From the NCBI RefSeq assembly GCF_011074885.1, contig NC_054690.1, positions 1,989,001 to 2,053,000 on the forward strand: a stretch of 64,000 bases of DNA. Direction: 5' to 3'. The translations under genes and the position numbers were made by a program. Below, in pieces: positions 31,441 to 41,469 of the stretch. The number at the start of each line of letters is the position of its first letter. Within the stretch, counting starts at the first letter, position 1. The DNA is from Brettanomyces bruxellensis. Its lineage: Eukaryota; Ascomycota; Pichiomycetes; Pichiales; Pichiaceae. The notes below the pieces were generated by a model. It saw only the letters and a list, made by a program, of their open reading frames with translations. It made no database searches and was not told where the DNA came from.

Positions 31441-33924
31441 ATGAAAGGCGAGCCATTGAGTGATAGTGATGACTTGAGTTCATTGGTAGAGCGCTTACAT
31501 ATTGATGGAGGTGAGAAATCTCATCATCGGCATGCATCGGGTAGAAATAGGCATGTGTCGGAAAAGAAATTGGAAGAAAAGGCAATATCAAATAATAAGG
31601 AGTATAAATCGTTAGAGCGGCACCACAAAGATGCAAAAAGCAGGTCCAATTATACACTTATCAAAGCACCTCAAAATGACGAGTATTTCAAGCCTATCTC
31701 AGTGAAGGATCGATCTTGGGGAAGACAGAAAATAGATGTGAAGCGAATCATGAACACCAGAATAGGAACAAGTGTAGAGAACTCAGCATTTGCAAAGTAT
31801 GCAAAAAGTGGGAAAGTGGTTGAACCAGAAATTGAAGAGCCAGATGATGAAAGTGTGTTAGGAGGGGGCTTTTTGGACAAACCAGGTAAGACGAAAACAG
31901 AAAAACAGTTGGCTGTGCATGTGATGAGTATGGCCGTAAAAGGAAAGAGGGCAAGATTCAGAGATAGGCAGCCAGTTCGACAGGAAGAAAGATATGTAAA
32001 GGGCTTAAAAGTGGAACTTTTGGATCATCAAGTGAGAGGATTGCGATATTTTCTTCAGAGAGAGAAACTTGAGGGGCATGTGTTCAGGGGTGGGCTATTG
32101 TGCGATGATATGGGATTGGGCAAGACCATCCAGATGATATCGTTGATATTATCGAATCCTGCATACAGGTTGGATGATTTAGATGATATACGGCAGGCCT
32201 ACAAACTGGACTGTAAAGAGAAGCTTTTTAACGGCACAAACAAGCAAGTAGACTTCAGCAAGTCTGTACGGAAGATAAAGAGCACACTTATCATATGTCC
32301 GGCATCTTTACTGACTCAGTGGGAGCAGGAAATCGGGCAGAAGACGAATTTAACTTGCTATTTGTACCACGGGGCGAAAAGAATAAGAAACATCGACAGA
32401 TTGGCAGAATTCGATGTTGTCATAACGAGCTATCAAACTTGCATGTCAGAATTCCAGTCAGGAACATCCCCCTTGTACGAATGCTATTGGTGGAGGTTGA
32501 TCTTGGACGAGGCACACATAATCAAGAATGTGAGTACAAAGACTGCCGGGGCATGCTTCAACTTGAAGTCTCTGAGAAGATGGTGTCTTACAGGTACACC
32601 CATACAGAACAATGTTTTGGAGTTGTGGTCTCTTTTGCACTTTTTGAGGGTGAACCGGTTTTGGAAGATGACAGTTTGGGCAAGCGAGATTGGCAATGTG
32701 ATTGATGTTTCCGACCGAAAGAAGGGGCTTTCTGTTTTATTGAGGATGTTAGACTATTGCATGATCAGAAGGAACAAGGACGTACTTCAGAATAAGTTCA
32801 AGCTTCCTCCAAAAAACATGCATCGGCTACTTTTGGAGCAGGAGCAGTTTGAGAGAATAATATACAAGAAGCTCGAGGGGAAAGTGATCGAGTCCATAAT
32901 TGATAATGTGGTGATGAATGATTCAATGAACATGGGGAAATTGAGGTTGATTGCACCCTTGATGAAGGGAAGCTGTAAGTCCAGCATGGAGCAGAAGAAT
33001 TCGTACATGGTGGTGTTTGTGTATCTCTTACGGTTGAGACAGGTCTGCTGTCATTGGCGGACACTTTTCATGTTAGAGCAAGGTGAAAATTGCAAGATGG
33101 CATCTGTGAATACGGCGGAAAGCTCAAATGAGGAGAATTTAAGTTCTCTTGAGGGGAAGATTAGTGGATTGGAGATCGATGGTAATACGGATGCGGCATT
33201 TCCGGAAATTGAGGATAAGGAAACCGAGGAATCATCATTGGCGTTGATTACAGCCAAGATGAGCTCAATGAGCATCAAGAAAGAGGCAGCAGTATCGAAA
33301 AGTGACAAAGAAGTCTTGGATAGGACCAGCAGACACTTGCAGAACAGTAGTGAAAAGTATGCGGACCTTATGCAGTGCGTGAAGGTGAAGAAAGTCCTTG
33401 AGATTCTTGAAAAAGACCGTAAGAGGAAGACGATCATCTTCTCCGAGTTCACCTCTGTGCTCAAGATTCTCAGCATCATCCTTTATGAAAAAGGTTTTGG
33501 CTGTCTCTCATACAACGGATCTATGAGCAAGACAGAAAAGCAGGAAACCTTAGAGCGGTTGAAGACGAATCCGAAGTATACGGTGTTACTTTGCTCGTTG
33601 AAGTGTGGATCGCTTGGATTAAACCTTACTTTCTGCAGCCAGGTGATCCTTTATGAGCCATTTTGGAACCCAGCTGTTGGAGCCCAAGCCATCGACCGAG
33701 TTTACAGAATCGGGCAGACCAAGCCTGTAGATGTTTGGGAGTTTTTTGTGAAGAATAGTGTGGAGCAGCGGATCAGAGATCTTCAGGATAAGAAGAGGAA
33801 TATAGCTAAAGCCGTGACCGATCGGGATCAGGATGCTATTATGAGCATGCTGGGTAGCAAACTCAGCAAGAAGGAGATCATGCAGCTAGTTGGGGCTGTA
33901 GAAGATGAGAGGGCTACAAATTAG
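31441..33924 (+). CDS. Swi2/Snf2 ATPase of the Rad5/Rad16/Uls1 group, without RING
   Basis: Role by family: a DNA translocase acting in repair or in clearing SUMOylated or bound proteins from DNA; the exact substrate cannot be read from sequence. The 827-residue protein has a charged N-terminus (1-190), lobe 1 with DDMGLGKT (222-229) and DEAH (356-359), and lobe 2 with QAIDRVYRIGQ (749-759). The long lobe 1 insert between the Walker A region and ICPASLLTQWEQEI, and the LRQVCCHW segment, are Rad5/16-group features. In Rad5, Rad16 and Uls1 a C3HC4 RING lies between the lobes. Here the roughly 100 residues after CCHW are acidic and Ser-rich with a single Cys, so no RING can form. It is half the length of S. 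cerevisiae Uls1. It could be a reduced Uls1, a lineage paralogue or a TTF2-like protein. The stop is TAG. Confidence 0.85.
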   Translation: MKGEPLSDSDDLSSLVERLHIDGGEKSHHRHASGRNRHVSEKKLEEKAISNNKEYKSLERHHKDAKSRSNYTLIKAPQNDEYFKPISVKDRSWGRQKIDVKRIMNTRIGTSVENSAFAKYAKSGKVVEPEIEEPDDESVLGGGFLDKPGKTKTEKQLAVHVMSMAVKGKRARFRDRQPVRQEERYVKGLKVELLDHQVRGLRYFLQREKLEGHVFRGGLLCDDMGLGKTIQMISLILSNPAYRLDDLDDIRQAYKLDCKEKLFNGTNKQVDFSKSVRKIKSTLIICPASLLTQWEQEIGQKTNLTCYLYHGAKRIRNIDRLAEFDVVITSYQTCMSEFQSGTSPLYECYWWRLILDEAHIIKNVSTKTAGACFNLKSLRRWCLTGTPIQNNVLELWSLLHFLRVNRFWKMTVWASEIGNVIDVSDRKKGLSVLLRMLDYCMIRRNKDVLQNKFKLPPKNMHRLLLEQEQFERIIYKKLEGKVIESIIDNVVMNDSMNMGKLRLIAPLMKGSCKSSMEQKNSYMVVFVYLLRLRQVCCHWRTLFMLEQGENCKMASVNTAESSNEENLSSLEGKISGLEIDGNTDAAFPEIEDKETEESSLALITAKMSSMSIKKEAAVSKSDKEVLDRTSRHLQNSSEKYADLMQCVKVKKVLEILEKDRKRKTIIFSEFTSVLKILSIILYEKGFGCLSYNGSMSKTEKQETLERLKTNPKYTVLLCSLKCGSLGLNLTFCSQVILYEPFWNPAVGAQAIDRVYRIGQTKPVDVWEFFVKNSVEQRIRDLQDKKRNIAKAVTDRDQDAIMSMLGSKLSKKEIMQLVGAVEDERATN

Positions 33925-34114
33925 AACGTGAAAAGGAGAGAGACGATATATAGAGAAATGATAAAGTGAGAGAATAGTGAAGTGAAAGAGTAAAGCAAAG
34001 AGTAAACAAAAAAGTAGTAAAGTAAAAGAATAGTCATTACTGAGATTACTGAGACTACAGATAAAAACCACAAATAAACTCCTAAGACTTAATCACATTA
34101 ATTCACACAAACAT

Positions 34115-37100
34115 CTAATAAACCTCAAGAACAAACCTTCCCTCCTCCTTCATCTTCTCGACCTCCTCACTGGCATTGATAGTCTTGTCAGAATTCTTGG
34201 CCTCAGCCTTGTAAACGTCCTCTAGGCAGGCAGTGATGTCAGGAACAGGCCATGTAGGACCGCACAGGTAGAAGTGGCCGTTTTTGTGGCAAATCAAGTC
34301 GGTCAACTCCTGGATGTTCTCTCTGATCCGATCCTGGATGTAGATCTTGTGATCCTGGTCTCTGGAGAAGGCAGCACCCAAGTATGTAAGGATGTGCGAG
34401 TTCAAGTAGGCCTGCCAGTACTCACCATACAAGAACTCTTGCTTCTTGTGTCTAGAACCCAAGTAGAGGTAGATTTCGCCAACTTCGTGGCCATGCTCTT
34501 TCTGGAACTGTCTCTCCTCGACAAACGCTTTGAAAGGTGCCAAACCGGTACCCAAACCAGCCATAACGATAGGCTGAGTGGTGGTCTCCGGAAGCTTCAT
34601 CAAGGATGGCTTGACAGACACAACGATGGAGTCTCCGACCTTCAAGTCGCTCAGGTACTTGGAGCACTGACCGTACCTCTTTCTTCCCTGCTTGTCCACC
34701 CAATCGACCACGACAACCAACAAATGGACCTCGTTAGGGTGCATTTTCTGCGATGAGGCGATCGAGTACTCACGTCTCTTGAGAGGTGGAATGAGAGCAA
34801 GTAGATCCTCAAAGCTTGGACGGGCGCTGCTGAACTTCTCGAGGATGTCAGCATAGGTGAAGAATTGCTCATCCTGGTACTCTTTCAAGAGTGCTGCGCC
34901 TGCTGGGGCAACCAGTCTCTTCAACAACTTCTTCTGCTCATTATCTGTGGCATACTCTGCCAATGACTCGTAGAACTTCTTGCCCGGCTTGCCGAACAAG
35001 TCCACATTCTCCGTTAGGAGCTGCTGCACAGTCCTGGTCTGGAACTCGGCCACCTTGGAGTCTGCGAGTGGGATTTCAAACGTGTCTTGTGGCTTTAGGC
35101 CATACATCTTGATGAACTTATCCACAAGGCCAGAATCGTTTCTTCCATGAACTCCCAAGGCTTCACCAATGCTGTACTTCATGCCGGTACCCGAGATGTC
35201 GAACTCAATCTCGAAGATGTTCCGGTTGTAGTCAAGCGGAGTAACCCTCTTATTTTCCTTGACTTTGATCACGAAGTTCTGGACCGGCTCATCCGGCCTC
35301 AACTCCTCGTGAGTGCCATAAGCCTCGCGGAACATCAACTTCTTTGCCAATTCCAGATGCGACTCTCTTGCTGGCTTGGCATCATCAACAACAAGCTCTT
35401 CTCTCACTGCTGGGACGAAAGAAGTGTCGAATATGTCCGCAGGCGCAGGAATATCAGTCTTGCTGTTCTTTTTATCTTTCTTATCAGTATCTTCATCGTC
35501 TTTCTTCTCATCATCCTCCTTCTCATCCTTTAGCCACTCATTCGAGTATGGCAACTCCTGGAATCCGCTCTTTCTCACCTTGTTGACCAAATTGAGAATA
35601 ACAGAGGCCAAAAGCTCATTTGTCGGACCATAGCAGTTCCAGATCTTGTTCACCATCGGGGTCACTTCGAACTCTGGGTAAGCAAACGTCCAAAATGCGA
35701 CATTAATGGCAATCGGTGTGGTTAACCCCTTGGTTCCGGCATCTTTGCCAACTGCATTCATGTCAAGAATCTTCAATGTGGCCTTTTTATCAGCGAGAAT
35801 CCTCTTCACGGTACTGGAAAGACTGTCCTTCTCCACATTCTTCAAGTCAAGCTTGCTGCCAACCGGGTTAAGAACAACAACCGTGCCTCCAGTCTTCAAG
35901 TCGTCGATCGAGCGGACCTGGTTAAGAATATCAAAGCTCTGGACGAAAATCAAGTCTTTCTGGCCCCCGAGGCTTCTTCCAGCCTTTATATCGGCTACGA
36001 AAAGACCACCAAAGGCATAATTGTCATATATAGGCTGGTACTGGACCTTGAGGCCTGGAACCATGGAAAGACCGAACGCGATATTTGAGGCAGCAGTGAT
36101 GTGTGCGTAATCATCGCTGAAGATGAACCTGAACAGCGATCCGGAAGATGGAAGATTAGCATTTGCCTCCGCATACTCGTGCAACAACTTCTGGAAGTCC
36201 AAAGCTTCAAATTGCTGCTCTGGAGACGATGAGTACGAATCGATTTTGATGCCAAAGTTGCCGCTCATGTATAGAGAGGCCTGAACATCGAGTCGGACAT
36301 GGCTGATGCCGTTTAGAGCCTGCGAGACAACTACAATTCTCTCCAGATGGCCAAACGACGAGCCTATGATCTCATTGAAGGTCTGCGAGTCGAATGGGGA
36401 CGGAGACTTCACGATAATGCTGGCAGAGGATGAAGAGAACTTGCCAATCTGCTCGAAAAGAGCAGATGTGGTCTCGTTGGCGTCACAGACCACAAACAAG
36501 GTCTTGACGGACAACCCGGTGTTGCCATAGATGGTGAAAGGAGCCAAGTTGACACCCAATGCATCTCTCAAGGCCTGGAAAGACTCGGAGATACGCTTTG
36601 TAGGGCGTAAGGAGAAGAAACGAGGAGTCTGAAGTAATGCAATAAGCTTAGACTCGACATTGGCGATTTCCTGGCGGGATAAAACGCCGGAAATAGACCT
36701 GCTAGTACGCAAAACCTTCACTCCGCCGAACAAATGGACGTTTGCGATGCCTAGTTTGGCCAAAACAGAGGATAAAATAGTGAAATACTGGGCCTCATTT
36801 GGCGATGAAGAGACCAAAACCGGCAATCTGAGCAACTTAGCCGCAGTAAGTGCCTTTGTGAAGCCTGAAACAAGTCTGCCTGCCTTGAAATCATAGTCCA
36901 CAGTTGAGATCTCGAACGAAATCGGCAACTTGGTGATGTCAGTGCTGTTGCTGACAAAGCAAGAGGCCAAATTTTCAAGAAGTGCGGTCGAACCGAAAAC
37001 AGTCAAGTCTTTCAACTTTTCGGAGCTCAAAGTCTTACCCAAGTATCCAAGCAAGATTGAACCGCAACCTGAGGTCACATCTAGGTTGTACAAGTCTGGA

Positions 37101-37378
37101 ATTTGGCCCTGACTGTTGCCTCTCTTGAGCTCAGTCCAAAGCCTGAAAAGATCACTATCAGTCTTTGCATCACCACTTTTCGACTTCTCCTTTTCACCAG
37201 GAAGTGCATAGTTGAAAATTGTCGAGGATAGAAGGTATGCAGTGGACCGAATCACGTTGAATGGTGTAGTAAGCACATCTGAGTGCAACTCGCTTGGATC
37301 TAAAGGATATCCAAATGGCGTTTCAGCTGTCACGGAAGACAACTTCGTTTTACCAGATTCTGAAGTACGAGAACTCAT
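34115..37378 (-). CDS. MET10: Sulfite reductase alpha (flavoprotein) subunit
   Basis: Known role: takes electrons from NADPH through FAD to the Met5 haem subunit, reducing sulfite to sulfide in methionine and cysteine synthesis (cytosol). The 1087-residue protein has an N-terminal ferredoxin-oxidoreductase-like half, an acidic Lys/Asp/Glu linker (about 615-645) and a C-terminal FNR-type reductase. That part carries the FAD motif REYS (869-872), the NADPH loop GLGTGLAPF (about 938-948), a YLYLGSRHKKQEF segment and FYLCGP near the end. The length is close to S. cerevisiae Met10 (1035). The start is the first in-frame ATG and the stop is TAG. A perfect Cbf1 box lies 262 bp upstream, fitting sulfur-controlled transcription. 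Confidence 0.95.
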   Translation of the reverse strand: MSSRTSESGKTKLSSVTAETPFGYPLDPSELHSDVLTTPFNVIRSTAYLLSSTIFNYALPGEKEKSKSGDAKTDSDLFRLWTELKRGNSQGQIPDLYNLDVTSGCGSILLGYLGKTLSSEKLKDLTVFGSTALLENLASCFVSNSTDITKLPISFEISTVDYDFKAGRLVSGFTKALTAAKLLRLPVLVSSSPNEAQYFTILSSVLAKLGIANVHLFGGVKVLRTSRSISGVLSRQEIANVESKLIALLQTPRFFSLRPTKRISESFQALRDALGVNLAPFTIYGNTGLSVKTLFVVCDANETTSALFEQIGKFSSSSASIIVKSPSPFDSQTFNEIIGSSFGHLERIVVVSQALNGISHVRLDVQASLYMSGNFGIKIDSYSSSPEQQFEALDFQKLLHEYAEANANLPSSGSLFRFIFSDDYAHITAASNIAFGLSMVPGLKVQYQPIYDNYAFGGLFVADIKAGRSLGGQKDLIFVQSFDILNQVRSIDDLKTGGTVVVLNPVGSKLDLKNVEKDSLSSTVKRILADKKATLKILDMNAVGKDAGTKGLTTPIAINVAFWTFAYPEFEVTPMVNKIWNCYGPTNELLASVILNLVNKVRKSGFQELPYSNEWLKDEKEDDEKKDDEDTDKKDKKNSKTDIPAPADIFDTSFVPAVREELVVDDAKPARESHLELAKKLMFREAYGTHEELRPDEPVQNFVIKVKENKRVTPLDYNRNIFEIEFDISGTGMKYSIGEALGVHGRNDSGLVDKFIKMYGLKPQDTFEIPLADSKVAEFQTRTVQQLLTENVDLFGKPGKKFYESLAEYATDNEQKKLLKRLVAPAGAALLKEYQDEQFFTYADILEKFSSARPSFEDLLALIPPLKRREYSIASSQKMHPNEVHLLVVVVDWVDKQGRKRYGQCSKYLSDLKVGDSIVVSVKPSLMKLPETTTQPIVMAGLGTGLAPFKAFVEERQFQKEHGHEVGEIYLYLGSRHKKQEFLYGEYWQAYLNSHILTYLGAAFSRDQDHKIYIQDRIRENIQELTDLICHKNGHFYLCGPTWPVPDITACLEDVYKAEAKNSDKTINASEEVEKMKEEGRFVLEVY

Positions 37379-37811
37379 GCTAATTGATTCTCTGAAGTTG
37401 TGCTCTTTTAATTTTTATAGCAACGAGAAAATGATGCTCTCTGCAACTTTAAGCTTTGGGAAGTGGTTGATGAACAATTCAATGAGCGGTAGACATTTCA
37501 TCGAGAGGTGATCACTTTTTATTTTTGGGCATGAAAAATCTTTGATAATGACTCCACAGAGACAGACATGCGCTTATCGGGGACTGAAAAATTTCCATCT
37601 GGTGCGGCGAGTGCAATCGTGATCCTGGATAAGCGCAGGTCACGTGATTAGCAAAATATTTCGATGAGCCGAACCGCGAACACCGGAAGGACAAGATATC
37701 CTCCCCAACAGAAGACGCGCCGATCGACGCACACAATTGGTGAATTGGCACCTACAGTTTGGCACTATTTCATCATGATTAATTTAATTACTTTTACACG
37801 TTTATACTTGA
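37379..37811. promoter_or_regulatory. MET10 promoter and HPR1 3' flank
   Basis: This 433 bp spacer lies between two same-strand genes. It contains the TCACGTGA box (37640-37647), a neighbouring GATAAG core (37628-37633) and no open frame of note. Confidence 0.6.
37640..37647. promoter_or_regulatory. TCACGTGA Cbf1-type box upstream of MET10
   Basis: This perfect palindrome lies 262 bp before the MET10 ATG. In S. cerevisiae the TCACGTG element of MET genes binds Cbf1, which recruits Met4/Met28. The match and its position support the same control here; binding is inferred. Confidence 0.7.
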
Positions 37812-39986
37812 TTATAACCTGAACTCAGACCATATTCCAGAAGAGCGACTGACCCTCAACATTTTCCACCTCAACAAGCTACTTTCCCTTGCATCTTTTT
37901 GCACTTCTTTCTTTAGCTGTGCAATATCATCAATCTGCTTTTGGTACTTTTCTTGATCGATCGAGTATTGCAGTTTTTCGGTTTCGTCGGCTGCTTTGTC
38001 TTTATCTATATCTTTTGATAGTTTCTGATCAGACTCGTTCTCTTTCTCATCAGTGTCATTTTCTTTCGTTTCAGACTCGTTCTCTTTCTCATCAGTGTCA
38101 TTCTCTTTCTTATCAGTGTCAATCTCTTTCTTATCAGTGCCATCCTCCTTCTTTTCAGACTCATCCTCCTTCTTTTGAGATCCATCCCCTTTCACATCCT
38201 CCTTTTCAATCTCTTTCATATCCTTCTTCTCACTTTCTGTCTTCTTTTCTTTTTCTGCCTTCTTTTCTTTTTCAATCTTTTTCCTCTCCATCTCCTCCCT
38301 TTCCTTCTCCATCTTCTCCATTTCCTTTTCCAATTGCTTTAATTGCCCCTTTTTTTCTTCTAATGCACCTTCCGCCATATATATATCATCCTTATATCCC
38401 TCCAGCGTCTCATCCTTATTCTTCAGACTTCTTTTCAAGTTGTCAAGACCAGTTTCAGTTCTCCAGACTCTCGATAACCTGGCAGTTCCAACTTTGTGGA
38501 AGTATGGCTTCTTCTTTTTAAACGAACTATCCTCGCAACTCTGCATGTACTCATCTAATTTTCTCTTCTTTGATGCCGAATGCTGCTTCAAATTCTCCAG
38601 ATCTGGATGACTAAACTGCTGCAGCTTCATTAACTCCCAGTTACTTTCAGTGTGTTCCAAAATATGCTTAAAAACTGTGGATTCGGACTTCTCCATCATA
38701 CCTAAGATCTGTGCTTTGAACTGCTGCATCTCCTTGTAAAAATAAGTATTTTCAATGACTGAGTCGTAAGCTGCAGGCTTTTTAAACTTTAACTTGCGCC
38801 TGGCAAGTTTATCCATCACCACACGTACGTGTGGCGCACAAAATCGACTTATGTAATCGACCAAAATTACAAGCTGACCCATCAATGTGATCATATTCTT
38901 ACAATCGTTTCTTAATTGCAGACCAAACTCCCCCTGGTTCAAAACCCACTCGCACTGCCTACTTTTGCCCTCGTACTCAAGATACTCACTACTGAGAGGC
39001 ATGCCCTGATGAAAATTCCTCTCTGGATGCAAGATCTTATCAATATCCTGCTTGAGCCATTTGATTGAACGTCTGAAATTGTACAAATTCTCCGCTTCAA
39101 GATCCTTTTCCCGGAAAGAGCCCCGTGACTCCTTTTGCAACACGTTGATAATCATTTTCAAGTTATCCTCAATGCTCTGGGACGTAAACCAGTTCATCAA
39201 TTTGCCATAATCGGTAAAAATCCGTTGATATGGCAGTGACATCGTGCTGGGAGGGCTAGAAGGCCAATTTCTCGATTCAACAAGACCCTGGTATAGGCCA
39301 CGATGCCTATTGACCACCCAGTCACTCGCTAGTGAGAGTTTATCACCAATTCCAAGGGCACTTTGTATGAATAGATGCAGCTTTGCGGTGAAAATGTTGT
39401 TTTCCTCAAACTGATCGTACAACTTTGGGATCAGATTGTTTCCCAACTGAAGCAATGTCGATCCAGGCTTAGCCTTTCCCACTAGACTGTTGTTATGTGT
39501 CAGAGCAAGTCTTCTGGAAGAGCTTTTACTACTGAAAAACACCTCTCCAAAACGCCTAACTGAAAAACTGGACGAGCAACAAACAAGCATAATAGTACTG
39601 AACACATTCATAGGACACGAGTCAGCATTGTAGTGTCTGCTTGTGGCAATTGAGGCATCCAGTATGCACAAAAGTTGGTGAAGATACTTGTCATCCTCTG
39701 CTTTTGCTGCCTGTAAACTGTCCTTTTTGCACTTCAGATGAGATTTCATCGCTTCGTAGAGAGAGTATGCAAATGCAGCATTGAGGAAGGATCCCACATC
39801 GATACCAAACGCATCATTCTCTTTGGATGTCAGCCCACTATCCGATAAAACATCTTTCGTGACTTGTGAGTCAAAAATGGGCTCCTTTTCGATTTGATCA
39901 AGCGAAAACTTTCTTTCTAATTCATCTGATGCTTTTAGAATCGACTGTGAATATTCCAAGATAGTCTTGTTGATGGATGCCGACAT
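37812..39986 (-). CDS. HPR1: Hpr1/THOC1, THO complex subunit
   Basis: Known role: THO couples Pol II elongation to mRNP packaging and export and limits R-loops. The ATG at 39986 gives 724 residues; the open frame continues upstream to 40208 but that part is Phe/Ser-rich and comes from a poly-A tract. Support: the helical core with AKLHLFIQSALGIGDKLSLASDWV, the DYGKLMNWFTSQ segment, and KHILEHTESNWELMKLQQF near residue 465, all in THOC1 order; length is near S. cerevisiae Hpr1 (752). The last 200 residues are a Lys/Glu-rich coiled coil, including a repeated KENDTDEKENES block from 38040-38160. The assignment is from recalled family features, without alignment. Confidence 0.8.
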   Translation of the reverse strand: MSASINKTILEYSQSILKASDELERKFSLDQIEKEPIFDSQVTKDVLSDSGLTSKENDAFGIDVGSFLNAAFAYSLYEAMKSHLKCKKDSLQAAKAEDDKYLHQLLCILDASIATSRHYNADSCPMNVFSTIMLVCCSSSFSVRRFGEVFFSSKSSSRRLALTHNNSLVGKAKPGSTLLQLGNNLIPKLYDQFEENNIFTAKLHLFIQSALGIGDKLSLASDWVVNRHRGLYQGLVESRNWPSSPPSTMSLPYQRIFTDYGKLMNWFTSQSIEDNLKMIINVLQKESRGSFREKDLEAENLYNFRRSIKWLKQDIDKILHPERNFHQGMPLSSEYLEYEGKSRQCEWVLNQGEFGLQLRNDCKNMITLMGQLVILVDYISRFCAPHVRVVMDKLARRKLKFKKPAAYDSVIENTYFYKEMQQFKAQILGMMEKSESTVFKHILEHTESNWELMKLQQFSHPDLENLKQHSASKKRKLDEYMQSCEDSSFKKKKPYFHKVGTARLSRVWRTETGLDNLKRSLKNKDETLEGYKDDIYMAEGALEEKKGQLKQLEKEMEKMEKEREEMERKKIEKEKKAEKEKKTESEKKDMKEIEKEDVKGDGSQKKEDESEKKEDGTDKKEIDTDKKENDTDEKENESETKENDTDEKENESDQKLSKDIDKDKAADETEKLQYSIDQEKYQKQIDDIAQLKKEVQKDARESSLLRWKMLRVSRSSGIWSEFRL

Positions 39987-40316
39987 GAGCGATAATGGAA
40001 GACTCTGCTTGCAAGAGCGATTGGCGGTGCTGTATGCTGTAATGAGCTTGGCTATTTGGAGATATCCAGGCAGTAATGAGTATGAGTAGAGCCAACAGTG
40101 TGTGGGTTGAATTGTTGTAGATGAGAAAGTCGAGAAATAAAATAAACTGGGGATGTGGAAAAAAAAAAAAAAAAAAAATTCAAAAATCAAAGATTGCGTA
40201 ATGAGCACAACAACTCACTATATTAAAGATAGTCGATACACAGACAACTATACAAGTTTTATCACGTAAATCGTTTACATCCCCTAATTATTCGTCAATC
40301 ACTAGCGTTCGCACCC
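39987..40316. promoter_or_regulatory. HPR1 promoter and GOS1 3' flank
   Basis: This 330 bp spacer has a run of about 20 A (40159-40178) some 175 bp before the HPR1 ATG, a typical nucleosome-depleting poly(dA:dT) tract. Nothing else stands out. Confidence 0.5.
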
Positions 40317-40985
40317 CTAAGAAAGAAACCATAACGCTATTATACAGAGAACTATCACAACGGACAAAACTAATGCATTGCGCTTTTTCCGCGTGTTAAT
40401 CCGACTCATTAGCACATTTATACCCGGCATGGTCCCGAGGGATTGCTGTAGTCTGGATCCCATGCTTCTGAACGTGCCCCTCTGCCTTAATATCTCATCC
40501 CTGGTCTGTAATACTTGATTTACGAGCTTATCAACAACTCCATGCTCCTGATTGATTCGCATTCTCTCATCCAACATGTAATTCTGAGTGTCGGCAGGGC
40601 CCTCTCTCCTTGCCCTATCGCTTCTGTCCTTGAGCTCGGTTCTGACATCAGAAAGAAGGTTTAAACGATTTCTTTCTTCCTGAATTGTGGAGTTAATACG
40701 CTCGAAATCCACCCTAAACTGGTTCAAATTCACCTTATGCCTTGCAAGCTGTTGAAGTTTTGACGTTGAAATCGACTCTGTTGACTCTGCTATCCTGTCC
40801 ATTGATGCTATTTCGTCCCTCATCTCTTGAAGAAGCTTTTCAATACGTTTAGCAGTATCTTCTTCATCTTCTGAAGCTACTGGGCCCGGTGTGGATGCAA
40901 TTGCCGAGTATCGTGATAGTTTCGCCGCAATCTGGCTTTGCAGGGAAAGCAATTTGTTCCTTATGTGTGCAAAAGATGTCGACAT
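40317..40985 (-). CDS. GOS1: Gos1, Golgi Qb-SNARE
   Basis: Known role: SNARE for intra-Golgi and endosome-to-Golgi fusion, pairing with Sed5, Ykt6 and Sft1. The 222-residue length matches S. cerevisiae Gos1 (223). The N-terminal helical region (about 5-95) begins with SFAHIRNKLLSLQSQ. The SNARE helix covers about 140-198 (ERMRINQEHGVVDKLVNQVL, then RSMGSRLQQSLGTMPGINVLMSRI), with Gln in the central zero-layer region. It ends in a basic KKRN anchor and one C-terminal transmembrane segment (about 204-221). The gene is the third of five consecutive minus-strand genes. Confidence 0.93.
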   Translation of the reverse strand: MSTSFAHIRNKLLSLQSQIAAKLSRYSAIASTPGPVASEDEEDTAKRIEKLLQEMRDEIASMDRIAESTESISTSKLQQLARHKVNLNQFRVDFERINSTIQEERNRLNLLSDVRTELKDRSDRARREGPADTQNYMLDERMRINQEHGVVDKLVNQVLQTRDEILRQRGTFRSMGSRLQQSLGTMPGINVLMSRINTRKKRNALVLSVVIVLCIIALWFLS

Positions 40986-41469
40986 GTTGCTGAAAGTGTA
41001 AAAAAGAGGCTTGTTGAAGTGTTTCGAGAGTATGTGCTTGGTAGTGGTTGTTTATTCGCTGTTTTGCCCAAAGTTTTGCACACTAGTGCAAATCAGGCCT
41101 TATAAGTTCAATTGAGGGTGCAGAAAGCCAAATAATGGGATCTTTTGCCAATATTGAGTCGTCGAATAGTAAAAATAAAGGCCGGCGGCGGGAAATTTGG
41201 AAATGCCAACTTTCTATTTTTTTTTTTTTTCTCGCGACTGATATGGCATGCGTGAAAATTGAGAAAAAAGTCAGACGCGCATTTGAAGCATGCACTAAAC
41301 GGCAATGCACATCCAGGACACTATCAAAGATAAGATACCGACCGCATACTGATAAAATAGTAATAGCATAGTATTCACATTTGACACTAGTAAGCACGGT
41401 TAAAGAGCTTCAAGTAACAGTTAGTGTGAAACTTCACGATTTGCTTACCAGATATGCAATCGCTTTAAT
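40986..41469. promoter_or_regulatory. GOS1 promoter and ATG10 3' flank
   Basis: This 484 bp spacer has a T run at 41218-41230. A 78-codon plus-strand frame (41135-41371) crosses it, has a poly-Phe stretch from the T run and no recognisable domain, so I do not call a gene. Confidence 0.5.

Noticed and set aside
40000..40208. N-terminal extension of HPR1 with a poly-Phe run
   Set aside because: The Phe run comes from a poly-A promoter tract on the plus strand; THOC1-like sequence begins at the ATG at 39986.
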